Below are positions 8,423-19,401 of a stretch of 64,000 nt of DNA, piece by piece (position 1 is the first letter of the stretch; every line of letters begins with the position of its first letter). The stretch is from contig NZ_JABLSI010000004.1 in assembly GCF_019303475.1 (NCBI RefSeq), positions 124,001-188,000 of the forward strand, in the 5' to 3' direction. The DNA is from Streptomyces sp. JJ38. Lineage in GTDB: Bacteria > Actinomycetota > Actinomycetes > Streptomycetales > Streptomycetaceae. A model generated the notes under the pieces. It was given only the letters and a program-made list of their open reading frames with translations. It had not been told where the DNA came from and made no database searches. The translations under genes were made by a program, and so were the position numbers.

Positions 8423-9532
8423 ATGACGACCACCTCGTCCACTCCCGAGGCCCCGGCCGCCACGCCGCCGGCCGCCCGCCCAGACCGGCGCCCGGCCCCG
8501 TGGCGCGCCCGGTGGGCGTCGTCCGTCCTGCCGCGCCATCTGCTCCTCGCGGGGCTCGGGCTCTGCCTGGTCGTCGTCGTGCTCGAGTCCAGCGGCGCGT
8601 TCCGCACGACCCAGTTCGCGACCATGGCCTACCTCGGCATCGCGGCCGGCGGACTGACCGTGCTGACGGGGCTGAGCGGCCAGCTCTCCCTGGGCCACGG
8701 CGCGTTCATGGCGGTCGGCGCCTACACCGCGGCGCTGCTGCTCCCCGCCGAGGGCCCCGTGCTGCCGCTGCCCGCCGTGCTGGCCCTCGCCGTGCTCACC
8801 GCGCTGGCGGCGGGGGCCGTCGTGGGCGTCGCGGCGGCCCGGCTGCACGGCCCCTACGTCGCCGGGGCCACCCTCGCGCTCGCCGTCGCGGTGCCGGCCA
8901 CCGCCGTGTACTTCGACGGGCTCGGCGGCGAGCAGGGGCTGGGCGTCGCCGTGCCCGAGATCCCGGTGTGGGTGCGGGACGCCGCCTACTTCGTGACCGG
9001 CAGCGAGCTGACGTCGACCGGCTATGTCGCCTATCTCGGCTGGGTGTGTCTCATCGGCACGTACGTGCTGCTGGCCAACCTGGCGCGCGGGCGGGTGGGC
9101 CGGCTGTGGCGGGCGGTGCGGGACGACGAGGTGGCCGCGGAGCTCGCCGGAATCCACCTCGGCCGGGCCCGGGTGCTGGCCTTCGTGGTGAGCACGGCCT
9201 GTGCGGGACTGGCCGGCGCCGTCATGGCCATGGCGGTGCGCGTCACGGCGCCGAGCGGGTTCACCCTCACGCTCTCGCTCGTGCTGCTGAGTGCCGTCGT
9301 ACTCGGCGGACTCGGCAGTCTGACCGGCGCCCTGATCGGTTCGGCGCTGCTGACGTTCCTGCCCCAGCTCGTCGCCGACCTCGGCGTGAACGCCGGGCTC
9401 TCCGACCTGCGCGCGGCCGAACTCGCCCCGCTCGTCTACGGACTCACCCTGATCGGCGTGACGCTCGCCGCGCCGGCCGGTCTCACCGGCACCGTCCGCG
9501 CGGCCTGGCGACGGCGTCGGCAGTCGGCCTGA
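8423..9532 (+). CDS. livM: branched-chain-type ABC permease, LivM
   Basis: A 369-residue membrane permease with about ten hydrophobic segments after a ~35-residue Pro/Ala-rich cytoplasmic N-terminus. LivM hallmarks are GLSGQLSLGHGAFMAVGAY, the coupling loop RAVRDDEVAAELAGI, and VVLGGLGSLTGALIGSALL. It forms the translocation pore with LivH. Confidence 0.9.
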   Translation: MTTTSSTPEAPAATPPAARPDRRPAPWRARWASSVLPRHLLLAGLGLCLVVVVLESSGAFRTTQFATMAYLGIAAGGLTVLTGLSGQLSLGHGAFMAVGAYTAALLLPAEGPVLPLPAVLALAVLTALAAGAVVGVAAARLHGPYVAGATLALAVAVPATAVYFDGLGGEQGLGVAVPEIPVWVRDAAYFVTGSELTSTGYVAYLGWVCLIGTYVLLANLARGRVGRLWRAVRDDEVAAELAGIHLGRARVLAFVVSTACAGLAGAVMAMAVRVTAPSGFTLTLSLVLLSAVVLGGLGSLTGALIGSALLTFLPQLVADLGVNAGLSDLRAAELAPLVYGLTLIGVTLAAPAGLTGTVRAAWRRRRQSA

Positions 9533-9590
9533 CGCTCCATCCTCCGGGCGGCGGCTTCCGCGCCGCCCGAACCACACAGGAGGCACCACG

Positions 9591-10928
9591 ATGAGAAGAC
9601 CGACCCAGCGCGCGACGTCGCTCCTCGCCGTTCTCACCGCGACGGCCCTGCTCGCGGCATGCGGGGCGGGTGGGCGGCCGGACGAGGGGTCGCCGGGGCC
9701 CGCGTCCGGTACCGGGATCACCGAGGACACCATCAAGATCGGCGGGCACTTTCCCCTGACGGGCGTCGCCGCCCCCGGCTACAGCGAGATCCCCAGCGGC
9801 CACCAGGCCTACTACGACTACGTCAACGCCCACGGCGGGGTGAACGGCCGGAAGATCGAGTACCTCGTCAAGGACGACGGCTACAACCCGACGAACACCA
9901 GCACCGTGACCAACGAACTGGTGCTCCAGGAGGAGGTCTTCGCCGTGGTGGGCGGCCTCGGCACCCCCACGCACAGCGCCGTCGTCGACTTTCTCAACGC
10001 CGAGCAGGTCCCGGACCTGCTGGTCTCCAGCGGCTCCCTCCAGTGGGGCGACGACCCGAAGAAGCGGCCGTGGACCTTCGGCTGGCAGCCGGACTACCAG
10101 GTCGAAGGAAAGATCATCGGCAAGTGGGTGGCGGAGAACATGCCGGACGCGCGCGTCGGCCTGTTCCTCCAGGACGACGACCTGGGCCGGGACGGCGCGG
10201 CCGGGGCCCGCAGGTACCTCGGCGGCCAGGTCGTCGAGTCGGTGACCTACACCCCGGGCAACACCGACGTGGCCCCGCAGCTCGCCGCTCTCCAGGCCGC
10301 CGACGTCGACCTCGTGATCGGCTTCAACGTGCCGTCGTACACGGCGCTGACCCAACTCGCCGCCATGAAGCTCAACTACGAGCCCACCTGGTTCTACAGC
10401 AGCGTCGGCTCCGACCCCGCCCTCGTCGGCTCCCTGCTGGCCCGGTTCTCCAAGGGGAAGGTCGAGAACAGCGCCGTCCTGCTCGACGACGTGCTGACCA
10501 CCGAGTACATCCCCGGCACCGACGCCCCGGACAACGCGTGGGTGAAGCTGTGGCGGAAGGTGTGGAAGGAGCACGGTGGCGAGGGCGAGCTGACCAGCTA
10601 CCGCATCTACGGCATGTCCCAGGCCTACACCTTCGTGCAGGCCCTCCAGGCGGCCGGGGAGAACCCCACCCGCGAAGGGATCGCGAGGGCCCTGGAGACG
10701 GTGGGCCAGGAGCTCGAGGGTCCCGCGCTGGCGCCGTTCCGCTACTCGGAGGACAGCCACCTGGGCATCTCCGGCATGCAGGTGATCCGGCTCGAAGACG
10801 GCAAGGGCGAGCCGCTCACTCCGGTGCTCGTCACCGACATCGGTGACGAGCCGGTCAGGGAGGAGGACTCGGCCGCGCAGGACGCCCCGCCCGCCGACGG
10901 CATCCCCGACGTCCGTCCGGTGTCCTGA
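9591..10928 (+). CDS. livK: ABC transporter substrate-binding lipoprotein, LivK/Peripla_BP_6
   Basis: A 445-residue extracellular binding protein with a lipoprotein signal peptide and lipobox LLAAC (Cys24). The mature part begins with GITEDTIKIGGHFPLTG, the family start, and continues with the type I periplasmic-binding fold (AVVGGLGTPTHSAV, SSVGSDPAL). This family binds branched amino acids, amides, urea, aromatic acids or fatty-acid-like substrates. The acyl-CoA ligase downstream suggests an organic acid here (inference). Confidence 0.9.
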   Translation: MRRPTQRATSLLAVLTATALLAACGAGGRPDEGSPGPASGTGITEDTIKIGGHFPLTGVAAPGYSEIPSGHQAYYDYVNAHGGVNGRKIEYLVKDDGYNPTNTSTVTNELVLQEEVFAVVGGLGTPTHSAVVDFLNAEQVPDLLVSSGSLQWGDDPKKRPWTFGWQPDYQVEGKIIGKWVAENMPDARVGLFLQDDDLGRDGAAGARRYLGGQVVESVTYTPGNTDVAPQLAALQAADVDLVIGFNVPSYTALTQLAAMKLNYEPTWFYSSVGSDPALVGSLLARFSKGKVENSAVLLDDVLTTEYIPGTDAPDNAWVKLWRKVWKEHGGEGELTSYRIYGMSQAYTFVQALQAAGENPTREGIARALETVGQELEGPALAPFRYSEDSHLGISGMQVIRLEDGKGEPLTPVLVTDIGDEPVREEDSAAQDAPPADGIPDVRPVS

Positions 10929-10979
10929 CGCGGGCGCCGGGACGCCCCTCCCCGTGTTACCGACCATCCACCCGCTCGG

Positions 10980-11004
10980 CGGGCGGCCCCCGCCGGGCCG
11001 CCCG
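10980..11004. terminator. GC hairpin between livK and the acyl-CoA ligase
   Basis: Perfect 10-base stem CGGGCGGCCC / GGGCCGCCCG with a 5-base loop. It lies 25 bases before the ligase GTG, so it could end livK transcripts or attenuate the ligase. There is no T-tract, as is common in Streptomyces. Confidence 0.45.
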
Positions 11005-11028
11005 CCCCGGCGCACCGGAGACCGCCAC

Positions 11029-12573
11029 GTGTCCACCCTGTCCCTGGCCGCCATCCTGGCCGAGTCCGCCCGGTACCACCCGCACCGCACCGCGCTCGTG
11101 GAGGGCGACGTGCGGCTCACCTTCGCCGAGATGTGGCATCAGGCCCGCCGCCAGGCGGCCACGCTGACGCGGCTGGGCATCCGGCCCGGCGCCAGGGTCG
11201 CCCTCATGGCGCCCAACACCGCGGAGTTCCCCCGCGCCTACTACGCCATCCTGGCCGCGGGAGGCGTGGTCGTCCCCGTCCATCTGCTCCTCACCGCGCA
11301 GGAGGCCGCGCACGTCCTGCGCGACAGCGGCGCCGAACTGCTGCTGTGCCACACGGCACTGGCCGAGACCGGCCTCCAGGCCGCGGCCGAGGCCGGAGTG
11401 CGGACGGTGACGGTGGGTCCGCGAGCCGAACTGCCCTGCTGCGACGGACGGCTGGAGGACCTCGCGGCCACCGCCCCGCCGCTGCCGACCTACGTCGCCC
11501 GCGGCCCCGAGGACCCGGCGGTCGTCTTCTACACCAGCGGCACCACCGGCACGCCGAAGGGCGCCGTGCTCAGCCACCTCAACCTGGTGATGAACGCGAC
11601 GGTCAACGCCTTCGACGCCAACCACGTCCGACCCGACGACGTGGCCCTGGGGGCCCTGCCGCTGTTCCACACCTTCGGACAGACCGTGAGCATGAACTCC
11701 ACCTGGCGGGCCGGAGCCGCCCTGGTGCTTCTGCCGCGCTTCGACGGCGCGACGGCCATCGAGCTGATGGTCCGCGAGAACGTCAACACCTTCCACGGCG
11801 TCCCCACCATGTACACGCGGCTGCTGGAAGCCGCCCGCGAGGCCGGGACGCTGCCCCGGCTGCGGCTGTGCGTGTCCGGTGGCGCCTCGCTGCCGCCGCC
11901 GGTGCTGGAGGCGTTCGAGGACTCCTTCGGCACGGTGGTGTACGAGGGGTACGGACTGTCCGAGACCTCACCGACGGCCTCTGTCAACCAGCCGGCGTTC
12001 GGGGCCCGGGCCGGAACCGTGGGGCATCCGGTCTGGGGCGTGGACGTCGAGATCGCCCGGCCGGAGGTGACGGACCGCGTCGCGCTCGTGCCGGCCGGCG
12101 AACTCGGCGAGATCGTCGTGCGCGGGCACAACGTCTTCTCCGGCTACCTGGACCGTCCCGAGGCCACGGCGGAGGCGCTCACGGACGGCTGGTTCCGCAC
12201 CGGCGACCTCGGCCGCAAGGACGCGGACGGTTTCGTCTCCATCGTCGACCGCACCAAGGACCTCGTCATCCGCGGCGGGTTCAACGTCTACCCGCGCGAG
12301 GTCGAGGAGGTCCTGCTGCGCCACCCGGCCGTCGCCGAGGCCGCCGTCATCGGGGTGCCGGACCCGCTGCACGGCGAGGAGGTCTGTGCCGTCCTCATCG
12401 CCGACAAGGACGCGGCGGCCGCGCCCTCCGCCGAGGAGGTCATCGCCTGGTCGAAGCAGCGGCTGGCCCGGCACAAGTACCCGCGCCGCGTCGAGTTCGT
12501 CGACTCCTACCCGCTCGGCCCCAGCCACAAGGTACTGAAGCGCGAACTGCGCCGCCGTTTCGGCAGCCCCTGA
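11029..12573 (+). CDS. AMP-dependent acyl-CoA synthetase
   Basis: A 514-residue acyl/aryl-CoA ligase that activates a carboxylate with ATP and CoA. Motifs are YTSGTTGTPKGAV (phosphate loop), YGLSETSPTASV, GWFRTGDLGRKD, RTKDLVIRGGFNVYPREVEE and the C-terminal catalytic lysine in SHKVLKREL. GTG 11029 is chosen because CGGAG lies nine bases upstream; the longer frame enters the hairpin. It sits between an ABC importer and a DUF485-symporter pair, so it probably traps whichever acid these bring in. Medium- or long-chain fatty acids are common substrates of close relatives, but the substrate is not determinable. Confidence 0.88.
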   Translation: MSTLSLAAILAESARYHPHRTALVEGDVRLTFAEMWHQARRQAATLTRLGIRPGARVALMAPNTAEFPRAYYAILAAGGVVVPVHLLLTAQEAAHVLRDSGAELLLCHTALAETGLQAAAEAGVRTVTVGPRAELPCCDGRLEDLAATAPPLPTYVARGPEDPAVVFYTSGTTGTPKGAVLSHLNLVMNATVNAFDANHVRPDDVALGALPLFHTFGQTVSMNSTWRAGAALVLLPRFDGATAIELMVRENVNTFHGVPTMYTRLLEAAREAGTLPRLRLCVSGGASLPPPVLEAFEDSFGTVVYEGYGLSETSPTASVNQPAFGARAGTVGHPVWGVDVEIARPEVTDRVALVPAGELGEIVVRGHNVFSGYLDRPEATAEALTDGWFRTGDLGRKDADGFVSIVDRTKDLVIRGGFNVYPREVEEVLLRHPAVAEAAVIGVPDPLHGEEVCAVLIADKDAAAAPSAEEVIAWSKQRLARHKYPRRVEFVDSYPLGPSHKVLKRELRRRFGSP

Positions 12574-12658
12574 CGGGAGGGGGCTCCGTCGCCCCCCTCC
12601 GCACCCCGCCCAGACCGCCCGCGAGCTCACCGAACACGCCCCAGCCCGAGGACCGCCC

Positions 12659-13012
12659 ATGCCCCATCCCCCACCTCCCGCACACCGCAGGCCACACCGC
12701 GGCGCGCATCGCGCCGGGGTACCGGGCGCGGGCGTCGAGGCCCCGGCCGCGCCCGGCGAGCCGCGCCGCACGCTCGCCGCCCTCCGCCAGCGGTGCGTCG
12801 CGGTCAACGGCTCGGGCCTGCTCGTCACGGCGCTTCTCGCCGCGGTGTGCGGCGACGCGATGGGCACCCCCGTGTTCGGCGGGCTGTCCGCGGGCATGCT
12901 GCTGTGCGGCGGGCAGCTCGCGGCGCTGCTGGTCACGGCCCGGTGGTTCGACGTCATGTGCAGCCGCCATGTCGACCCGTACGCCGCGCGCGAGGCGGGG
13001 CGGGCCGGATGA
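12659..13012 (+). CDS. DUF485 membrane protein (YjcH-like)
   Basis: A 117-residue protein with a Pro/Arg/Ala-rich N-terminal ~40 residues and then two hydrophobic segments (VNGSGLLVTALLAAVCG and GLSAGMLLCGGQLAALLVT), ending in HVDPYAAR. This is the DUF485 pattern. DUF485 genes commonly sit beside ActP-type symporters, as yjcH does in E. coli, and this one overlaps the symporter start by four bases. A role as small partner of the symporter is inferred. Confidence 0.72.
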   Translation: MPHPPPPAHRRPHRGAHRAGVPGAGVEAPAAPGEPRRTLAALRQRCVAVNGSGLLVTALLAAVCGDAMGTPVFGGLSAGMLLCGGQLAALLVTARWFDVMCSRHVDPYAAREAGRAG

Positions 13013-14628
13013 CCGGGTTCGACGCCGGGCAGCTCGCCGTGGGCGCCGTCGACGCGCAGGAGCGCGAGCTGGTCCTCATCTCCTTCCTGGCCTTCGTGGC
13101 CCTGTCCCTGCTGCTGTGCGTCATGGCCGGGCCGGAGGGCGACGACACGGCCGACTTCTACGCCGGAAACCGGTCGCTGTCGCCCCGCAAGAACGCGCTC
13201 GCCCTCGCCGGGGACTACCTGTCGGCCGCCACCCTCCTGGGGACCAGTGGGTTCGTGGCGCTGAGCGGGTACGACGGCATGGCCCTGGCCGTCGCCACCG
13301 CCCTGGCCCTCGGCGGCCTCCTCCTCGTCGCGGGCCCCCTGCGCCGGGCGGGCGGCTACACACTCGGCGACGTCTTCGCGCTGCGCTCGCCCGGGCCCGC
13401 GGCGCGGATCGCCGCCGCCGTCATCGCCCTCGCGATCTCCCTGCCCTTCCTCGTCGTCCAGCTGTCCGCGGCCGGACGCGCCACGGCCCTGCTCATCGGG
13501 CTCGGCAATCCGGGGGCGGAACAGGTCTGCACGGCCTTCATCGGCGTGCTCATGGTCTTCTACACCGTGCTCGGGGGGATGAAGGGCACCAGTCTGGTCC
13601 AGATCGTCAAGGTGACCGTGGCCTTCACCACCATGGCCGCGCTCGCCGTCTGGGTCCTGCAGCACTTCGACTGGAGCCCCGCCGCCCTGCTCGCCGCCGC
13701 GGCACAGGGCAGCGGCAGCCCCGACACCTATCTCGACCCCGGCCGGGCGCTGGGGACGGACGCCACCGGACGACTGGACTTCCTCGGCCTGCAGCTCAGC
13801 ATCGTCCTGGGCGGTGCCTGCATGCCGCACATCCTCATGCGGATCGGCACGGCGGGGAGCGGAGCCGCCGCCCGCGAGGCCACGCAGCGCGCGGTCACCC
13901 TCGTCGCCGTCTTCTGCTGCTTCGTCGTCATCGCGGGGCTGGGCGCCGCCGCGGTCGTCGGCGGCCGCGCCATCACGGCCGTCGACGGCAGCGGCCAGGC
14001 GTCGCTGATGCTGCTCGCGGCGGAGCTGGGCGAGGGGAAGGCGGGCAGCGCCCTGTTCGTCGCGGTGGCCTGTACGGTCTTCGTCACCGTCCTGGCCGTC
14101 GTGGCCGGCATCGCGCTGAGTGCCGCCGCGGCGCTGGCCCATGACGTGTACGCCCACGCGGTGCGCGGGGACCGCGCCACCGAGCGGGACCGGGTGCGTG
14201 CGGCGCGCTGGTCGGTGGCCGCCGTGGGGTCACTGAGCGTCGTCGTCACCGTGACGCTCCAGGGCTACAACGTGCAGGGGCTGATCCACCTGACGCTCTC
14301 CCTGGCCGCCGCCACGGTCCTGCCCGCCTGTCTGTACGGGATGTTCTGGCGGCGCTTCAACCGGACGGGTCTGCTGTGCACCGTCTACGGCGGCCTGCTG
14401 TGCACCGTCGTGCTGTTCCTCGTCTCGGCCGCCTTCTCCGGCTCGCCGGACTCCCTGCTGCCGGACCGCGACCTCCAGTGGATCGGGCTGCGGTCCACGG
14501 CTCTGCTGGCGATCCCCGCCGGATTCCTGCTGGGGTGGGCGGGCAGCCTGCTGGCCCCCGGCGGCGGCCGTGTCACCGCGCGGGCAGCGGTATCTCGACC
14601 TCGGTCTTCTCGACATCGTCCATCTTGA
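13009..14628 (+). CDS. sodium/solute symporter (SSSF), ActP-like
   Basis: A 539-residue integral membrane protein with about 13 hydrophobic segments. It shows the acetate-permease pattern: DTADFYAGNRSLSPRKNALALAGDYLSAATLLGTSG near residues 45-80, then LPFLVVQLSAAGRATALL and GGMKGTSLVQIVK. Likely substrates are short carboxylates taken up with Na+ or H+. The last ~15 residues (RAAVSRPRSSRHRPS) look unlike the rest and are antisense to a short well-coded minus-strand frame. The order ligase, DUF485, symporter matches acs-yjcH-actP in enterobacteria. The stop lies two bases before the motif A palindrome of aceB. Confidence 0.87.
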   Translation: MTGFDAGQLAVGAVDAQERELVLISFLAFVALSLLLCVMAGPEGDDTADFYAGNRSLSPRKNALALAGDYLSAATLLGTSGFVALSGYDGMALAVATALALGGLLLVAGPLRRAGGYTLGDVFALRSPGPAARIAAAVIALAISLPFLVVQLSAAGRATALLIGLGNPGAEQVCTAFIGVLMVFYTVLGGMKGTSLVQIVKVTVAFTTMAALAVWVLQHFDWSPAALLAAAAQGSGSPDTYLDPGRALGTDATGRLDFLGLQLSIVLGGACMPHILMRIGTAGSGAAAREATQRAVTLVAVFCCFVVIAGLGAAAVVGGRAITAVDGSGQASLMLLAAELGEGKAGSALFVAVACTVFVTVLAVVAGIALSAAAALAHDVYAHAVRGDRATERDRVRAARWSVAAVGSLSVVVTVTLQGYNVQGLIHLTLSLAAATVLPACLYGMFWRRFNRTGLLCTVYGGLLCTVVLFLVSAAFSGSPDSLLPDRDLQWIGLRSTALLAIPAGFLLGWAGSLLAPGGGRVTARAAVSRPRSSRHRPS

Positions 14629-14629
14629 T

Positions 14630-14646
14630 GTCAACAAACTATTGAA
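14630..14646. promoter_or_regulatory. motif A operator, aceB (GTCAAC-N5-ATTGAA)
   Basis: The 17-mer with one mismatched base in the right arm. Its right half supplies the -35 hexamer TTGAAG of the predicted aceB promoter. Confidence 0.6.
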
Positions 14647-14670
14647 GTTCCACCATGAGGAAACTACTCT
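14642..14670 (+). promoter_or_regulatory. predicted aceB promoter with motif B-like site in spacer
   Basis: TTGAAG (14642-14647), 17-base spacer, TACTCT (14665-14670). The spacer holds TTCCA-CCATG-AGGAA (14648-14662), a motif B-like palindrome. Both motifs therefore cover the core promoter. Confidence 0.5.
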
Positions 14671-14813
14671 CCACTTTCGAAGGCGTGTGGCACCCCGTGC
14701 CGCATGCGCGTACCACGAGCACGGAAGTCCGGCGGTCCCAGGCACCGGCCCCTTACCGTCCCCAGGGGGCAGCGTGGCAGGGTCGTTCGGAGACCCAAGA
14801 GGAGTGACAGCCC

Positions 14814-16436
<1,623 letters not shown>

Positions 16437-16513
16437 GCGCCCCGGGTCGGACGACGACGGCCCCGGCCCGCACGCGTGTGCCTGGGATCAAGGGGTCGTC
16501 CGCCGCGCGGGGA

Positions 16514-17500
16514 CTACGGGGTGATGGGGCGCCCCGTGCGGCGGGAGGCCTCGCAGGCCTCCGCGATGCGCAGCGCGCGCAGGGCCTCGGCGCCCTCGCA
16601 GGGGTTGTCCCGCCGCCCCCGCACGACGTCCAGGAACGCGGCCAGCTCGGCCCGGTAGGCGGGAGCGAACCGGTCCAGGAAGCCCTGCCAGGCCGCCGCC
16701 CCGCGCGGCGCGGCGTCCGGCTCCGCCGAGCGGAGCGGGGTGCGCGGGCCCAGCCCGACGGCGATCTGGTCGCGCTCCCCCGCGAGCTCCATCCGCACGT
16801 CGTATCCGGCGCCGTTCATCCGCGTGCCGGTGGCCGTCACCAGGGTGCCGTCGTCCAGGGTGAGGAGGGCGGCCGCGGTGTCGACGTCGTCCGCCTGACG
16901 GAACATCGGCGGCCCGGCGTCCGAGCCCGCCGCGTACACCGAGACGACCTCACGCCCCGTCACCCAGCGCAGGGCGTCGAAGTCGTGGACGAGACAGTCC
17001 CGGAAGATGCCGCCGGAGAGCGGGAGGTACCCCGCCGGCGGCGGGGCCGGGTCGGCGGTGAGCGTACGCACGGTGTGCAGCCGGCCGAGCCGCCCCGCGC
17101 GCACGGCCTCGCGCGCGGCGGCGTAGGCGGCGTCGAAGCGCCGCATGAAGCCGATCTGCAGGACGGTTCCCGCCCGCGCCACCTCCGCCAGCGCCGCCCG
17201 GGTGCCGGGCAGGTCGGCGGCGACGGGCTTCTCACAGAACGCGGGCACCCCCGCCCGCGCGGCGCGCGTGATCAGCCCGGGGTGGGAGTCCGTGGCCGAG
17301 GCGATCACGACGGCGTCCGGCCGTGCGGCGAACAGCTCGGGGGACGAGGGCAGGGCCTGCGCTCCGGTCTCCGCCGCGACGGCCGCCGCGCGGGCGTGCT
17401 CCGCGTCGACGAGTAGCAGCTCGGTGACGCCCGGCAGTTCGCTGAGGTTGTGGGCGTGGAGGGCCCCGATCCGGCCCGTTCCGATGAGTCCGATGCGCAT
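16514..17500 (-). CDS. Gfo/Idh/MocA oxidoreductase, myo-inositol 2-dehydrogenase-like
   Basis: A 328-residue NAD-dependent dehydrogenase with Rossmann motif IGLIGTGRIGALHAHNL at the N-terminus, catalytic CEKPVAAD, and FRDCLVHDFDALRWVTG, in which the Asp/His pair matches IolG. IolG oxidises myo-inositol to 2-keto-inositol, and the adjacent iolD, iolB and iolC support this role. Related family members act on other polyols, so the exact inositol isomer is uncertain. It is last in the iolC-iolB-iolD-iolG direction of transcription. Confidence 0.82.
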   Translation of the reverse strand: MRIGLIGTGRIGALHAHNLSELPGVTELLLVDAEHARAAAVAAETGAQALPSSPELFAARPDAVVIASATDSHPGLITRAARAGVPAFCEKPVAADLPGTRAALAEVARAGTVLQIGFMRRFDAAYAAAREAVRAGRLGRLHTVRTLTADPAPPPAGYLPLSGGIFRDCLVHDFDALRWVTGREVVSVYAAGSDAGPPMFRQADDVDTAAALLTLDDGTLVTATGTRMNGAGYDVRMELAGERDQIAVGLGPRTPLRSAEPDAAPRGAAAWQGFLDRFAPAYRAELAAFLDVVRGRRDNPCEGAEALRALRIAEACEASRRTGRPITP

Positions 17501-17532
17501 GGCGTCCAGCCTTCCCGGTCGCGGCGGAACGG

Positions 17533-19401
17533 TCACAGGTGCGGGCGGCGGGCGGCGGCTCCCCCGAGGTAGTCGGCCCGGGCGCGCAGCGCCGCCTCCC
17601 GGGTGGCGACGGCGGCCACCGGCACGTCCCACCACGCCTGGGCCGTGGGCGCGGTGGACCGCGGGTCGGTCTCCACGTGGACGCAGGTGGGGTGGGTGGA
17701 GGCGCGGGCCTCCGCGAGCGCGGCGCGCAGGTCGGCCACGGTGTCGGCGCGGATCACGTCGAGGCCGAGGGAGGCGGCGTTGGCGGCGAGGTCCACCGGC
17801 AGCGGGTCGCCGGTGTAGCCTCCCTCGGCGTCCCGGTAGCGGTAGTCGGTGCCGAACCGTTCGGCACCGGTGGCCTCCGACAGTCCGCCGATGGAGGCGT
17901 AACCGTGGTTCTGGATCAGCAGCAGGTTGACGTTCAGCCCCTCCTGGACGGCGGTGACGAGCTCGGTGGGCATCATCAGGTAGGCGCCGTCGCCGACGAG
18001 GGCCCACACCGGGGTGCCGGGGGCGGCCAGCCGTACGCCGAGGGCGCCGGGGATCTCGTAGCCCATGCAGGAGTAGCCGTACTCCAGGTGGTACTGGCGG
18101 GGTGAGCGGGCCCGCCAGAGCTTGTGCAGGTCGCCGGGGAGCGAGCCCGAGGCGGCCACGATGACGTCGGTGTCGTCGACGACGGCGTCGAGCGCGCCGA
18201 GGACCTGGCTCTGGGTGGGACGCGCGGCGGTGTCCGAAGCGGCGTAGGCGGCGTCGACGCGGCGTTCCCAACGGGCCTTCGCCTCGCGGTACTCGGCGAC
18301 GTAGTCCGGCTTGACCCGGTGGCCGGCGAGGGCCTGCCGCAGGGCGTCGAGCCCGGCCCGGGCGTCGGCGACGAGCGCGGTGGCCGCCTGTTTGTGGGCG
18401 TCGAACGGGGCGATGTTGAGACCCACGAAGCGGACCTGCGGGTGGGCGAAGAGGGTGCCGGAGGCGGTGGTGAAGTCGGTGAGGCGGGTGCCGACCCCGA
18501 GGACGAGATCGGCCCTGCGGGCGAGGTCGTCGGCGGTCGCGGTGCCGGTGTGGCCGATGCCGCCGACGTCGGCGGGGTGGTCGTGGCGCAGCGAGCCCTT
18601 GCCGGACTGAGTGCAGGCGACGGGGATGCCGGTGGCGTCCGCGAAGGCCCGCAGGGCCTCCTCGGCCTCGCTGTGGTGGACGCCGCCGCCCGCGACGAGC
18701 AGGGGCCGGCGGGCGCGCCGGACGGCGCGGGCGGCCTCGGCCAGCGCTTTGGGCTCCGGCGGCGGGCGGCGCACGGGCCAGACCCGCTCGGCGAGGAAGT
18801 CCGCCGGCCAGTCGAACGCCTCGGCCTGGACGTCCTGCGGGAGGGCGAGCGTGACGGCGCCGGTCTCGACGGGGTCGGCGAGCACCCGCGCGGCCTGGAG
18901 CGCGGCGGGGACCAGGGCCTCGGGGCGGGCGATCCGGTCGAAGTAGCGGGAGACGGGTCGCAGCGTGTCGTTGACGGACACCTCGCCGGCGTAGGGGACT
19001 TCGAGCTGCTGGAGCACCGGGTCGGCGACGCGGGTGGCGAAGGTGTCGCCGGGCAGCAGCAGGACGGGCAGCCGGTTCACGGTGGCGAGCGCGGCGCCGG
19101 TGACGAGGTTGGTCGCGCCGGGGCCGATGGACGTCGTCACGGCCTGGGTGCTCAGCCGGGCGCTGTGCCGGGCGTAGCCGACGGCGGCGTGCACCATGGC
19201 CTGTTCGTTGCGGCCCTGCAGGAACGGCATGGCGCGGCGGTGCTCCAGGAGCGCCTGGCCGATCCCGGCGACGTTGCCGTGGCCGAAGATGCCCCAGGTG
19301 GCGCCCACGAGCCGGTGGCGCACGCCGTCCCGCTCGGTGTGCTGGGCGGCGAGGAAGCGGACGAGGGCCTGGGCGACGGTGAGTCTGTGGGTCGGGGTCA
19401 T
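17533..19401 (-). CDS. iolD: 3D-(3,5/4)-trihydroxycyclohexane-1,2-dione hydrolase
   Basis: Thiamine-diphosphate enzyme (622 aa) that opens the inositol ring to 5-deoxyglucuronate. The N-terminal domain carries the catalytic glutamate in GRNEQAMVHAAVGYAR, the central domain VVAASGSLPGDLHKLWR, and the C-terminal ThDP motif runs from GDGAYLMM to NHGYASIGGL. Phrases such as GHGNVAGIGQAL are typical of IolD. Its start overlaps the iolB stop by four bases. Confidence 0.94.
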   Translation of the reverse strand: MTPTHRLTVAQALVRFLAAQHTERDGVRHRLVGATWGIFGHGNVAGIGQALLEHRRAMPFLQGRNEQAMVHAAVGYARHSARLSTQAVTTSIGPGATNLVTGAALATVNRLPVLLLPGDTFATRVADPVLQQLEVPYAGEVSVNDTLRPVSRYFDRIARPEALVPAALQAARVLADPVETGAVTLALPQDVQAEAFDWPADFLAERVWPVRRPPPEPKALAEAARAVRRARRPLLVAGGGVHHSEAEEALRAFADATGIPVACTQSGKGSLRHDHPADVGGIGHTGTATADDLARRADLVLGVGTRLTDFTTASGTLFAHPQVRFVGLNIAPFDAHKQAATALVADARAGLDALRQALAGHRVKPDYVAEYREAKARWERRVDAAYAASDTAARPTQSQVLGALDAVVDDTDVIVAASGSLPGDLHKLWRARSPRQYHLEYGYSCMGYEIPGALGVRLAAPGTPVWALVGDGAYLMMPTELVTAVQEGLNVNLLLIQNHGYASIGGLSEATGAERFGTDYRYRDAEGGYTGDPLPVDLAANAASLGLDVIRADTVADLRAALAEARASTHPTCVHVETDPRSTAPTAQAWWDVPVAAVATREAALRARADYLGGAAARRPHL

